Source: Didemnitutus sp041906465 (GTDB lineage: Bacteria > Verrucomicrobiota > Verrucomicrobiia > Opitutales > Opitutaceae). Taken from it: a DNA stretch of 64,000 nt. The position numbers were made by a program, and so were the translations under genes. Location: positions 22,989 to 86,988 of the forward strand of contig JAYRJE010000019.1 of the NCBI GenBank assembly GCA_041906465.1. The letters are read 5' to 3'. The notes under the pieces were generated by a model. That model did no database searches, was not told where the DNA came from, and saw only the letters and a list, made by a program, of their open reading frames with translations. Shown in pieces: positions 24,251 through 32,785 of this stretch; the first letter of the stretch is position 1; every line of letters begins with the position of its first letter.

Positions 24251-24702
24251 CCGCGATCGCGACGGTGTTCCCTCCACCAGCCGAGCAAGAGGACGAGAGC
24301 GGTCAAGGCGACCCACGACCCGGCGATATGCCGCCAGGGCGAAATGCGTGCGACGCCCTCGAGCGGAAGATCGCCACCGGTGAATGTCATGAGCAACACC
24401 TCCGTTGCTCCCCTAACCACCCGCCCTCGAAAATCGACGTTCGGCTGGAAGCTGAAACCGTGGAGAAACGAACCGGCCGCGAACGCAAATACGGCGGTCG
24501 CTGGCAGCGCCAGCCACAGCGATATCCGCTCGCCCTGTCGCGCTCGGGCGAAAGCAGTCGCCACGGCTCCAAGCGAGAGCGCGAGCAACGCGGCGAACAC
24601 CCCGTAGACGAAGAAGCTCACCAGGAATCCGCCGGCGAGGCTCAGCGCAAACCACTGTAGCGGGTGTGACTGACGCTCGCGGCTTTCGGGAGAGGTGGGC
24701 AT
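24247..24702 (-). CDS. Small integral membrane protein of unknown function
   Basis: 151 residues from MPTSPESRERQ. Four TM segments are likely: WFALSLAGGFLVSFFVYGVF, ALLALSLGAVATAF, LWLALPATAVFAFAAGSF and AGSWVALTALVLLLGWW. A periplasmic or cytosolic loop between the third and fourth contains FQPNVDFRGRVVRGATEV. No family recognised. Convergent with, and overlapping by 4 bp, the TOPRIM-like gene; divergent from the acyltransferase fusion gene. Confidence 0.65.
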   Translation of the reverse strand: MPTSPESRERQSHPLQWFALSLAGGFLVSFFVYGVFAALLALSLGAVATAFARARQGERISLWLALPATAVFAFAAGSFLHGFSFQPNVDFRGRVVRGATEVLLMTFTGGDLPLEGVARISPWRHIAGSWVALTALVLLLGWWREHRRDRG

Positions 24703-24834
24703 GGGGACGGTGCAGACTGGCAACGGCAGGCTTTCACGCAATCAGCAAGGCCGCTCCCGGCCCGGCCGACCATCCCCGTGAGCGCAGGCTTGCGGCGGGC
24801 CCGGGCAACCGCTCAGCTCTCGGCGTCCCCCAGA

Positions 24835-27800
24835 ATGAAATCACCCCGTGTTTCGCTTGCGGCGCTGGTCACCGTCCAGGCTTTTGTCACCTTCATCGAT
24901 TGTGCGGCGAAGTTCATGCTGATCGCGCTGGCGCGGCAGCTGGCACCGTCGATCGGTTGGGACCCGCAGGTGGTCGTCCTTCTCGTGGGCCTCCTGCTCG
25001 TCGTGCCTTACATCGCGTTCGCCCCGGTGTGCGGGTGGCTTTCTGACCGGCGGGCCAAACGTGCCGTGATCGACGCGACGCTGGTGTTCCAAATTGCGAC
25101 GATCGCGCTGCTGGTGGCTGCGGCCTGGTCGCAGTCGTTCGGGGGCGCGCTGGTTGGCTTTTTCCTCCTCTCGGTGCAGACCGCGATGATCGCGCCGGCG
25201 AAGCGCGGCATCCTGCTGGAATACGTGGCGCCGGAAAAGCTCTCGCGCTACGTCGGCTATCTCGAAGGAGCCAACGTCGCGGCGCTCGCCGCGGGGGCCT
25301 GGGCGGGCGGTTACTTGTTTTCCCGCGCCTTGGGCGCGGGCAGCAGTCCGTGGTCTGCGGTGTCGAGCGTGTCGCTGATGCTCGGGGGCCTGGCGGTGCT
25401 GGCGTGGCTGCTGTGGCGCTTCGGGGCGTCGACGCCGGCGCAGTCGACCGAGGCGTTCAGCGCGCCGGTGGCCGTGCGACATCTCAGGGATCTTGCCGAA
25501 GTCTGGGGCGACAAGCCCGCGGCGCGCTCCGCGCTCGGCATCGGTTTCGCGGCCGCCGTGGGCACCTACGTCATGCTGGCGTTGGGGCAGGTCGTGCGCG
25601 AACAACCGGAGGGCGGTCTGGCCTTTGCCTTGCCGGGAGCGATGCTGCTGCTCGCCGGACTCGGTGGCTTCGTCGGCACCGTTTCGGCCGGGCTCTTTTC
25701 GCGCCGCGGGGTGGAAATGGGACTGGCGTCGATCGGGGGCTTGCTGATGTGCGGCTGCCTCGCTTCGTTGAGCATTGCGACGCCGCCCCCGTCGTTTGCC
25801 CCGCTCGCGTTGCTGAAAAGTCCGTTCGCGATTCTGCTGGTCGGCACGGGCTTCTCGCTCGGACTCGCGATCGTTCCGCTTTACGCCTTCGTGCAACAGC
25901 GCGCCAGCGACGCGCGGCGTGGCCGGGTGCTCGCGACTGTCGGCGCCGTGGCGGGTCTCGCGGTGATGCTGGCCGCGGGACTTTACGCGGTGTTCGGCGC
26001 GGCCGGCCGGCTCGCGATGGGGACGGGCGCACAGTTCTTCGCGCTGGCCCTGGTCGCCGCGGCGATGACCGTCTACGCGATCTACCACCTGCCGCATCAG
26101 ACCGTGTGCACAGTGATGCGGTTCTTCGGGCCGTTTTTCTACCACGTGAAGGCGCGGGGCCGGGAAAATATTCCGGCAAGCGGGGCGCTGCTGGTGTGCA
26201 ATCACCTGAGCTACGTCGACGCGGTGGTCTTGCAGATCGCGTCGCCGCGGCCGATCCGCTTCGTCGCGTTCGCGGGACTGGCGAAGGGGCGCGTGCTCCG
26301 TTACCTGTTCCGCGCCGCGGGCGTCATCCCGGTGGCGCCGGACAAGCCGATGAAGGGCATTCGCCTCGCCGTTGATGCGATCAAGGATGGTGAACTCGTC
26401 TGCGTTTTTCCCGAGGGGGCCATCTCGCGCACCGGCCAGTTGATGCTGCTCAAGCGCGGCTTCGAGAGCATCGCGCGCCAGGCGCACGCGCCGGTGGTGC
26501 CCGCGGTGATCGACGGCTTGTGGGGCTCGGTGTTCTCTTTCGCCGGGAACAAATACCTTTGGAAATCACCACGCCTGATGCCGACGCACGTTTGCGTGAT
26601 CTTCGGCCAGACGATCTCCCCGGCGGAGATCAGTGTCGGCACGGCGCGGCGCGCGTTGCTCGATCTGGGCGAGGCCGCGTTTCAGGAGCGTCCCTCGCTC
26701 AAGCGCCACGTCGCGCGCGAATGCGTGCGCGCCCTCGCCAAGCGTCCGCGACACATCGAGTTGATCGATCGCACGGGCGATCGGCGACCCGTGAAGGCGG
26801 CGCAATTGCTCGCGGTCGCGGCGGCGATGTCGCGCTACATCCGGAAAAACGTGCCCGAGCAACGCGTCGGCATCGTGCTCCCGCCGGGCGCGGGCGCGCA
26901 CATCGCGAATCTCGCGGTGGCGTGCGCGGGCAAGACGCCGGTGAACCTCAACTTCACCGTCGGCCGCGCCGCGGTCGAGGCGGCGCTGCGCATCGGCGAA
27001 ATCAAAACGGTGATCTCGGCCGACGCGATGCGGGCGAAGATTCCCAATTTCCCGTTTCCCGAGAAGACTTTGGACTTCAAGCAGACCGTCGAAGCCATGG
27101 GCGGCAAGAAGGCGATCCTGCCGTGGTTGCTCGCCGCGCACCTGCTGCCGAACCAGTGGATCGCCGACCTGCTCGGTCTGCCGCGCACGGGTGACAACGA
27201 CGAGGCGGGCTTGCTGTTCACCAGCGGCAGCGCGGGCGAGCCGAAGGGCGTGGTGCTCACGCACCGCAATATCCTGTCGAATTGTGCGCAGATTTCCTCG
27301 CTGTCGATTCTGCCCGATAGCGCGATCATCGTCGGCTGCCTGCCGGTGTTCCACTCCTTCGGTTTCACCGTGACGGTCTGGTATCCGATCCTGCGCGGCT
27401 GCCGCGTCGTGACGCTGCCGAGCCCGCTCGATACGCGCAAGATCGTCGAAGCGATCCATCAGGAGAAGGCGACGGTCATGGTGGGCGCGCCGACGTTCGT
27501 GCGGCCGTTCCTGAAAAAGGCGGCGAAGGAGGAACTCGCCTCGCTCGATCTCGTCGTCACGGGCGCGGAGAAGTTGCCGATGGATCTCTACGACGCCTTC
27601 CTCGAGCAGTTCGGCATCGAGGTTTTGCAGGGCTACGGGTTGACCGAGACCACGCCTGTCGCGAGCGTGAATCAGCACCATCCGCCGGTCACGACGTCCA
27701 CGGCCGAGCATCAGGACGGAAAGCGCACGGGCTCGGTCGGTCGGCTGATGCCCGGCATGACGGCACGCATCGTCGATCCTGACACCGGAGCGGAGCTGCC

Positions 27801-28305
27801 GGTGGAGTCGACGGGCATGCTTTGGCTGAAAGGCCCGAATGTTTTCCCGGGTTACCTCAAAGATCCCGAGAAAACCTCGAGTGCGATCAGGACGGGCGGT
27901 TGGTTCGTTACCGGCGATCTCGGCCGCATGGACGAAGACGGTTTCCTCTACATCGAGGGACGTCTGTCGCGCTTTTCCAAGATTGGCGGCGAAATGGTGC
28001 CGCACGGCACGATCGAAGCGCGCGTCGCGGAGTTGTTCGGCTGGGATCAGAACGAGGGACCGACCGCGGTCGTCACCGGCGTGCCCGATCCCGCCAAAGG
28101 TGAGGCGCTGGTGCTGCTCACCACGCAAGAGGTCAGTGCGGAGCAAGTGCGGTCAAAGCTGCTCGAGGCCGGTCTGCCGAATCTCTGGGTGCCGCGCATC
28201 ATCCGCCGCGTGGACAAGATTCCGATGCTCGGCACCGGGAAGACCGATCTCAAAGGATGCCGCACGCTCGCGATCGAACTGACGAAGGGCGGAGGCGAGA
28301 GCTGA
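24835..28305 (+). CDS. aas: LplT-PlsC-Aas fusion: lysophospholipid transporter/acyltransferase/acyl-ACP synthetase
   Basis: 1156 residues from the ATG at 24835 (MKSPRVSLAAL); a GTG 57 nt upstream is in frame. Residues 1-405 are an MFS transporter of LplT type with about twelve TM helices. Residues about 430-620 are a PlsC acyltransferase with the HX4D motif in NHLSYVD (near 455) and FPEGAISRTGQL (near 525). Residues about 650-1150 are an AMP-forming synthetase: TSGSAGEPKGV (near 796), GYGLTETTPVAS (near 933), GDLGRMDEDGF and the C-terminal GTGKTDLKG, whose Lys should be catalytic. Together they flip lysophospholipid inward, activate fatty acid and re-acylate it. E. coli splits this between lplT and aas; single-chain fusions are known in other phyla. 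Confidence 0.9.
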   Translation: MKSPRVSLAALVTVQAFVTFIDCAAKFMLIALARQLAPSIGWDPQVVVLLVGLLLVVPYIAFAPVCGWLSDRRAKRAVIDATLVFQIATIALLVAAAWSQSFGGALVGFFLLSVQTAMIAPAKRGILLEYVAPEKLSRYVGYLEGANVAALAAGAWAGGYLFSRALGAGSSPWSAVSSVSLMLGGLAVLAWLLWRFGASTPAQSTEAFSAPVAVRHLRDLAEVWGDKPAARSALGIGFAAAVGTYVMLALGQVVREQPEGGLAFALPGAMLLLAGLGGFVGTVSAGLFSRRGVEMGLASIGGLLMCGCLASLSIATPPPSFAPLALLKSPFAILLVGTGFSLGLAIVPLYAFVQQRASDARRGRVLATVGAVAGLAVMLAAGLYAVFGAAGRLAMGTGAQFFALALVAAAMTVYAIYHLPHQTVCTVMRFFGPFFYHVKARGRENIPASGALLVCNHLSYVDAVVLQIASPRPIRFVAFAGLAKGRVLRYLFRAAGVIPVAPDKPMKGIRLAVDAIKDGELVCVFPEGAISRTGQLMLLKRGFESIARQAHAPVVPAVIDGLWGSVFSFAGNKYLWKSPRLMPTHVCVIFGQTISPAEISVGTARRALLDLGEAAFQERPSLKRHVARECVRALAKRPRHIELIDRTGDRRPVKAAQLLAVAAAMSRYIRKNVPEQRVGIVLPPGAGAHIANLAVACAGKTPVNLNFTVGRAAVEAALRIGEIKTVISADAMRAKIPNFPFPEKTLDFKQTVEAMGGKKAILPWLLAAHLLPNQWIADLLGLPRTGDNDEAGLLFTSGSAGEPKGVVLTHRNILSNCAQISSLSILPDSAIIVGCLPVFHSFGFTVTVWYPILRGCRVVTLPSPLDTRKIVEAIHQEKATVMVGAPTFVRPFLKKAAKEELASLDLVVTGAEKLPMDLYDAFLEQFGIEVLQGYGLTETTPVASVNQHHPPVTTSTAEHQDGKRTGSVGRLMPGMTARIVDPDTGAELPVESTGMLWLKGPNVFPGYLKDPEKTSSAIRTGGWFVTGDLGRMDEDGFLYIEGRLSRFSKIGGEMVPHGTIEARVAELFGWDQNEGPTAVVTGVPDPAKGEALVLLTTQEVSAEQVRSKLLEAGLPNLWVPRIIRRVDKIPMLGTGKTDLKGCRTLAIELTKGGGES

Positions 28306-28392
28306 ACCTCCGTCGTGCCGCTTGGTTTGGTGGAGGCGGGGCTTCGCTGCCTGAAATCCACGGGACTGATGGTCTCGTCTCCAGGGTTCCGA

Positions 28393-28425
28393 CAAAACAA
28401 AAAGCGCCGGCGGAAAGCCGGCGCT
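28393..28425 (-). terminator. Terminator for the minus-strand dehydrogenase gene
   Basis: 9-bp perfect stem AGCGCCGGC / GCCGGCGCT around GGAAA; the plus-strand A-rich run CAAAACAAAA at its left is a T-run on the minus strand, placed 29 bp after the 28454 stop. It may also help stop transcription from the aas gene. Confidence 0.75.
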
Positions 28426-28453
28426 GAGTGGTCCGAAAGGCGGGCGCGTCGCG

Positions 28454-29557
28454 TCAGATGGCCACGGTCTTGAACGCCGCGACATCCCACAGCGGCTGCC
28501 TGGCTTCCGCGGCGAGCTCGTTGAGCGCGGCGATTTCCGCGGTGCTGAAGAGCAGGCCGCCTGCTTTCGCGGTGTGCCGCGCCCAGGTCGCCTCGAGTTG
28601 ACCCGGGAGCATGCACTTCTCGTTGCCGTGGCCGAGCACGTCTTGGATGACGGCCTTGACGTTCTGCGCTTGGCTGCGGTCTTTTGCGAACGCGCCGCCG
28701 CTGATCGCGTCGGGATGGATGACCTGGAAGAAGAAGCAGCACGTGCCTTTCTCGCCGGCGGCTTCGGCTTGCGACCAGCGATTGCGCACTGTCGGCAGCG
28801 CGCCGCCGATGAAGCCGGCGACGATCTCGTTGATGAGCGAGAGGCCGTAGCCTTTGTGGGCGCCGAAGGGCAGGAGGAATTTCGCCTTTTTCGGATCGGT
28901 GGTCGGGACGCCGTTCTCGTCGACGGCGGCGTCGGGCGGGAGGTTTTTGCCCTCGCGCGCGAGCTGTTGCACGCGGCCCATGGCGACGACGCTGGTCGCC
29001 CAGTCGATCACGATCGGGTAGCCGACGGCGTCGGTCGTGGGAAAGCCCCACGAGTGCGGGTTCGTGCCGAGCGTGGGGAACTTGCCGCCGAAGGGCACGA
29101 CTTCCGCGAGGGCGGCGGTGCAGTTCGTGTAGGCGATGTAACCTTTCCGCGCGGCGTCCATGACGTAGCCGCCGCCCCAGAGGTAGTGGAACGCGTTGTC
29201 GACCGAGACCGTGCCGACGCCGTATTCGTCGGCGAGGCGCATCGCCTCGGCCATGGCGCGGTAGGCGGTGGATTGGCCCAGCTTGCGGTTGGCATTCCAG
29301 ATTTTCGCGGCCTTGAACTTCGAGGGGCGCTCCTCGATCTGCGCGCCGGGCACGCAGCCTTTCGAGCCGGAGCCGAAAAGATGATCGAGGTGGAGCGCCT
29401 TGATGCCGTTGTGCGTGCGGATGCCGTGGCGCGTGGCCTCGGCGCAGAAGCGCGCGCCTTCATCGGCTTCATCGGGCAGGAAGCCGCGGTGGCGATAGGC
29501 GGCGGCGATCAGGGCGTTGTGCTGGGCTTCGGGAACGACGTGGAAGGTTTCGGGCAT
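28454..29557 (-). CDS. Malate/L-lactate dehydrogenase family oxidoreductase (Ldh_2 superfamily)
   Basis: 367 residues with no signal peptide. Family-typical segments are ATRHGIRTHNGIKALHLDHL (N-terminal helix and active-site region), VDNAFHYLWGGGYVM, GTNPHSWGFPT (nucleotide-binding loop), IDWATSVVAMGRV, FLLPFGAHKGYGLSLINEIV and CFFFQVIHPDAI. The Ldh_2 fold binds NAD(P)H and reduces 2-oxoacids such as pyruvate, oxaloacetate, ureidoglycolate or 2,3-diketogulonate; the substrate here is not decided. It is followed on the same strand by a D-2-hydroxyacid dehydrogenase gene (upstream) and divergently by a GlcD-like oxidase, suggesting a small 2-hydroxyacid/2-oxoacid module. Confidence 0.87.
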   Translation of the reverse strand: MPETFHVVPEAQHNALIAAAYRHRGFLPDEADEGARFCAEATRHGIRTHNGIKALHLDHLFGSGSKGCVPGAQIEERPSKFKAAKIWNANRKLGQSTAYRAMAEAMRLADEYGVGTVSVDNAFHYLWGGGYVMDAARKGYIAYTNCTAALAEVVPFGGKFPTLGTNPHSWGFPTTDAVGYPIVIDWATSVVAMGRVQQLAREGKNLPPDAAVDENGVPTTDPKKAKFLLPFGAHKGYGLSLINEIVAGFIGGALPTVRNRWSQAEAAGEKGTCCFFFQVIHPDAISGGAFAKDRSQAQNVKAVIQDVLGHGNEKCMLPGQLEATWARHTAKAGGLLFSTAEIAALNELAAEARQPLWDVAAFKTVAI

Positions 29558-29571
29558 GGGCGTGGAAGAAA

Positions 29572-29660
29572 AGTAGCGAGTAGTGAGGCGCGGGTAGCGA
29601 GTAGGTGAGGCAGCGAATGGGGGATTGTTTTCGCGGCAAGATGCTCGCTACTCGCCACCC
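29572..29660. repeat. AGTAGCGAGTAG-type repeats, family G
   Basis: AGTAGCGAGTAG at 29572-29583, GTAGCGAGTAG at 29594-29604 and the reverse complement CTCGCTACTCG at 29644-29654, so the 126-bp gap can fold on itself. Another copy is at 61564-61575. Confidence 0.5.
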
Positions 29661-29683
29661 ACTATTCGCGACTGCGAGAGCGG

Positions 29684-30634
29684 TCACACCGCTCTTGCGA
29701 TCGGCTCCTTGCCGGCGAGGAAGCGGGTGAGGTTTTCCACGGCGCAGCTGGCCTGGCGTTGCACGCTCTCGTGCGTGCGCGAGCCGATGTGCGGCGTGAG
29801 CACCGTTCCGGGCAGGCCAAGCAAGGGGTGATCGGCGGGCGGGGGCTCCTGGTCGAGCACATCGGCGGCGTAGCGAATCTTGCCGGCTTTGATCGCTTCG
29901 ACGAGCGGAGCGAGTTCGAGGAGTTCGCCGCGGCCGGTGTTGACGATCACGCAACCGGGCTTGAGCAGCGCCAGGCGGCGGGCGTCGATCAGGCCTTTCG
30001 TTTTCTCGGTGAGCTTGGTGTGGAGCGAGACGAAGTCGGCTTGGCGCAGGGCATCGTCGAGACTCTCGACGCGCTCGAGGCCGTGCCAGCGGGCGAAGTC
30101 TTCTTCCCAGTAGTTCGCGTAAACCAGCACCCGCAGGCCGAAGGCGCGGGCGCGGATCGCAACTTCCTTTGCGATGCGGCCGAGGCCGACGAGCGTGAGC
30201 GTTTTGCCGCAGAGCTCGTTGCCCGTGATGCGCGTCCAGCGGCCGGCAGCGACGTGGTTGGCCTCGACGACGAGGTTGCGGACGGTGGCGAGGAGGAGCG
30301 CGAACGTGTGCTCGGCCACCGTGGTGTGATTCACGCCGGGCGTGAAGAGCACGGGCAGACCGAGGTCCTTGGCGGCGGCGAGGTCGATTTTGTCGAGGCC
30401 GATGCCGTATTTGCTGATGACCTTCAGACGCGGGAGCGACTTTTGCATGACGGCGCGCGTCATGGCATCGTCGCCACAGAGGTAGGCGTCGAATTGCCCG
30501 GCGAGTTCGAGCATGCGGCTTTCGGGGAGCGGACCGCGCTCGCGGACGATTTCAAAGCCCGTCGCGGCGAGCATGTCGTGGTGAATGCCAGGGGTGTCCT
30601 GAAACGAGGTCGTGGAGAGAAGGACTCGGGTCAT
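29684..30634 (-). CDS. D-isomer 2-hydroxyacid dehydrogenase (phosphoglycerate dehydrogenase-like)
   Basis: 316 residues from MTRVLLSTTSF. N-terminal substrate domain (LKVISKYGIGLDKIDLAAAK), Rossmann domain with GLGRIAKEVAIRARAFGLRV, then the catalytic set: Arg in NTGRGELLE, Glu in LDQEPPPADHPL and His in LTPHIGSRTHES. VNHTTVAEHTFALLLATVR is typical of SerA-like enzymes. It oxidises or reduces a 2-hydroxyacid using NAD(H). Without the ACT domain it is probably not the main biosynthetic SerA. The 180-bp region to the divergent GlcD gene should hold both promoters; I saw no confident boxes there. Confidence 0.85.
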   Translation of the reverse strand: MTRVLLSTTSFQDTPGIHHDMLAATGFEIVRERGPLPESRMLELAGQFDAYLCGDDAMTRAVMQKSLPRLKVISKYGIGLDKIDLAAAKDLGLPVLFTPGVNHTTVAEHTFALLLATVRNLVVEANHVAAGRWTRITGNELCGKTLTLVGLGRIAKEVAIRARAFGLRVLVYANYWEEDFARWHGLERVESLDDALRQADFVSLHTKLTEKTKGLIDARRLALLKPGCVIVNTGRGELLELAPLVEAIKAGKIRYAADVLDQEPPPADHPLLGLPGTVLTPHIGSRTHESVQRQASCAVENLTRFLAGKEPIARAV

Positions 30635-30814
30635 GGGGAAGCCCGCGAGAGAATACGTCGGGCGGCGCGGTTCAAAGCGATTGTGGCGGGCGTGACACGG
30701 TTCTCGGTCACATCGTTGACGTCGATGTGGACCAGAACACCGCGGGGCGTTGACGCACAGAAAGGCCTCGCGGCGCTTGCGCGGGCGTCGGGGGCGGGCT
30801 AATTCACGCTTCCC

Positions 30815-32251
30815 ATGAGTGAAAAACATGCTGCCGCCACCCGGGAGTTGAAGCGTCGTTTGGGCGCGCGCGTCGATGTTTCCGAAAAGGGGCGTTTCGC
30901 GGCGTCGTTCGACAGCAGCAAGGTTTCTTTCATGCCGGCGGCGGTCATCCAACCGCGCGCCGAGAAGGAAATTGGTGTCGTGCTTGAACTGGCGAACCAG
31001 CATCGCGTGCCCGTGACCGTGCGCGGGCGCGGGACGACGCTGATGGGCTCGGCGGCGCCGGTGCGGGGCGGCTGGGTGGTGGACATGCTCGCTCTGAAAA
31101 AAGTGACCGTCGATGCCGACGCAGGCCTGGCCACGGCGCAGGCGGGCGCGACGACGCAGGCGATCCAGGACGCGGCGGCGAAGCTCGGCTGGTTTTTCCC
31201 GCTCGATCCGTCGTCGAAGGCGTATTGCACGATCGGCGGCAACATCGCGTGCAACGCCGGCGGCATGCATGGCGGCAAATACGGCGTCACGCGCGATTTC
31301 GTCGTGGCGCTCCGCGGATTTCTGCCGACGGGCGAGTTCGTGGAGTGGGGCACGGCGACGAAGAAGTTTTCCGCAGGTTTCAACCTGCGCGATCTCTGGA
31401 TCGGCAGCGAAGGCATGCTCGGCATCGTGACTGGCGCCGTGCTGAAGCTTCTGCCGCAGCCGGCGGCGCGCTGGACGCTGCTGACGTCGTTCGCGGACGA
31501 AGTGAGCGCGCTCAAGTCGGCGAAGGCCCTTTTTCGCCAGCGCGTGATGCCGGCGATCTGCGAGTTTCTCGATCGCGAGAGCGTCGTGTGCGCCGAGCGC
31601 GCGATGAAGACCACGATTTTCCCGGGGCAGGCGGGGCGTCCGGTGATCCTGCTCGAGTTCGCCGGCGGCGCGGCGGAAATCGCAGACGTCAAGGCGACGG
31701 TGCTCGCGTGGGCGCAGGAACACTCGCTCGGTTTCCGCGAGGCGCAGAGCCGCGAAGAGGCCGAGCAGCTGTGGGCGGTGCGGCGCAAGTGCTCGGGTGC
31801 GATGTTCGAACTCGGCGACGCGAAATTGAACGAGGACATCGTCGTGCCGATGCGCAGCTACGAGAAATTTGCGCGCTTCCTCGCCGGCTTGAAGCGCCGC
31901 ACGAAGCTCGCGATTCCGACGTTCGGCCACCTGGCCGACGGCAATCTGCACGTGAACATCATGTATTACCGCGCCGACGCCGCGCAGGCGAAGCGCGCCG
32001 AGGACGCGGTGCAGGAATTGATGGAGACGGTGGTCGCACTCGGTGGCGCGATCTCGGGTGAGCACGGCATTGGTTTGGCGAAGACGCCGTTTCTGCGCAT
32101 CCAGCATTCGCCCGCGCAGGTGAGGGCGATGCAGGCGGTGAAGCGCGCGCTCGATCCGAAAGGCATCTGTAACCCCGGGAAAATGTTCGAGCCCGTGCGC
32201 ATCTGGAAATACGAGAAGCTGCAGGTCGCGTTTCCGTGGGATCACAAGTGA
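30815..32251 (+). CDS. FAD-linked oxidase, glycolate/D-lactate dehydrogenase GlcD-like
   Basis: 478 residues. The FAD_binding_4 domain spans about 35-215 (VTVRGRGTTLMGSAAPVRGGW without interruption gives the FAD pyrophosphate loop; GGNIACNAGGMHGGKYGVTRD contacts flavin). The C-terminal FAD-oxidase domain has FGHLADGNLHVNIMYY and GEHGIGLAKTPFL, both hallmark metal and flavin-side motifs of GlcD and D-LDH. It oxidises glycolate or D-lactate to the 2-oxoacid, passing electrons to the membrane. GlcE/GlcF partners are not in the window. The start region is C/T-rich (CGCTTCCC before the ATG). Confidence 0.85.
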   Translation: MSEKHAAATRELKRRLGARVDVSEKGRFAASFDSSKVSFMPAAVIQPRAEKEIGVVLELANQHRVPVTVRGRGTTLMGSAAPVRGGWVVDMLALKKVTVDADAGLATAQAGATTQAIQDAAAKLGWFFPLDPSSKAYCTIGGNIACNAGGMHGGKYGVTRDFVVALRGFLPTGEFVEWGTATKKFSAGFNLRDLWIGSEGMLGIVTGAVLKLLPQPAARWTLLTSFADEVSALKSAKALFRQRVMPAICEFLDRESVVCAERAMKTTIFPGQAGRPVILLEFAGGAAEIADVKATVLAWAQEHSLGFREAQSREEAEQLWAVRRKCSGAMFELGDAKLNEDIVVPMRSYEKFARFLAGLKRRTKLAIPTFGHLADGNLHVNIMYYRADAAQAKRAEDAVQELMETVVALGGAISGEHGIGLAKTPFLRIQHSPAQVRAMQAVKRALDPKGICNPGKMFEPVRIWKYEKLQVAFPWDHK

Positions 32252-32271
32252 CAGAAGGGCGAGAAACAGCG

Positions 32272-32331
32272 CACGGATGAAGACATCCCGCCGCTTGCCT
32301 TCATCCGTGTTCATCCGTGTCATCCGTGGTC
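32272..32331 (+). repeat. CATCCGTG tandem repeat with inverted arm
   Basis: Three units of the type TCATCCGTG at 32301-32331 end 7 nt before the GNAT start codon. CACGGATGAAG at 32272-32282 pairs perfectly with CTTCATCCGTG at 32299-32309 (11-bp stem, 16-nt loop). It is built like the TTTCGTG repeats found before other start codons in this window. Confidence 0.6.
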
Positions 32332-32338
32332 AAAGAAG

Positions 32339-32773
32339 ATGTCCGACTTACGCGCGATCCAGATTCGTCCCTTTGCCACCGATGACGCCGAAGCGGTCGT
32401 TGCGCTTTGGCGTGCGTGCGGACTGACCCGGCCGCAGAACGATCCGCGCAAGGACATCGCGCGGAAACTGAAGGTGAATCCGGAATGGTTTCTCGTCGCC
32501 GAGCGCGGCAGTGAGATTGTCGGCACCGTGATGGTGGGCTACGAAGGCCACCGTGGCTGGATCAATTATCTCGGCGTCGCGCCGGCGCTGCAGCGCGGCG
32601 GTCTCGGGCGGCGGCTGATGAACGAAGCGGAGAGGCGCTTGCGCGCGGCCGGTTGCCCGAAGATCAATTTGCAGGTGCGACCGGATAATCGCGCGGCGAT
32701 CGCGTTCTACGAGCGCATCGGCTTCGCGGTTGAGGGCACCGTCAGTCTTGGGAAACGGCTGGAGAAGGACTGA
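32339..32773 (+). CDS. GNAT family N-acetyltransferase (YpeA-like)
   Basis: 144 residues, a complete single-domain GNAT. The acetyl-CoA pyrophosphate-binding loop is LQRGGLGRRLM (R/Q-x-x-G-x-G/A type), preceded by the strand INYLGVAPA, and followed by INLQVRPDNRAAIAFYERIGF. The run LWRACGLTRPQNDPRKDI matches YpeA-type acetyltransferases. Substrate unknown. It is preceded by the CATCCGTG repeat and ends 12 bp from the convergent DHA2 exporter gene. Confidence 0.85.
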   Translation: MSDLRAIQIRPFATDDAEAVVALWRACGLTRPQNDPRKDIARKLKVNPEWFLVAERGSEIVGTVMVGYEGHRGWINYLGVAPALQRGGLGRRLMNEAERRLRAAGCPKINLQVRPDNRAAIAFYERIGFAVEGTVSLGKRLEKD

Positions 32774-32785
32774 GCGCGAGCGCGT

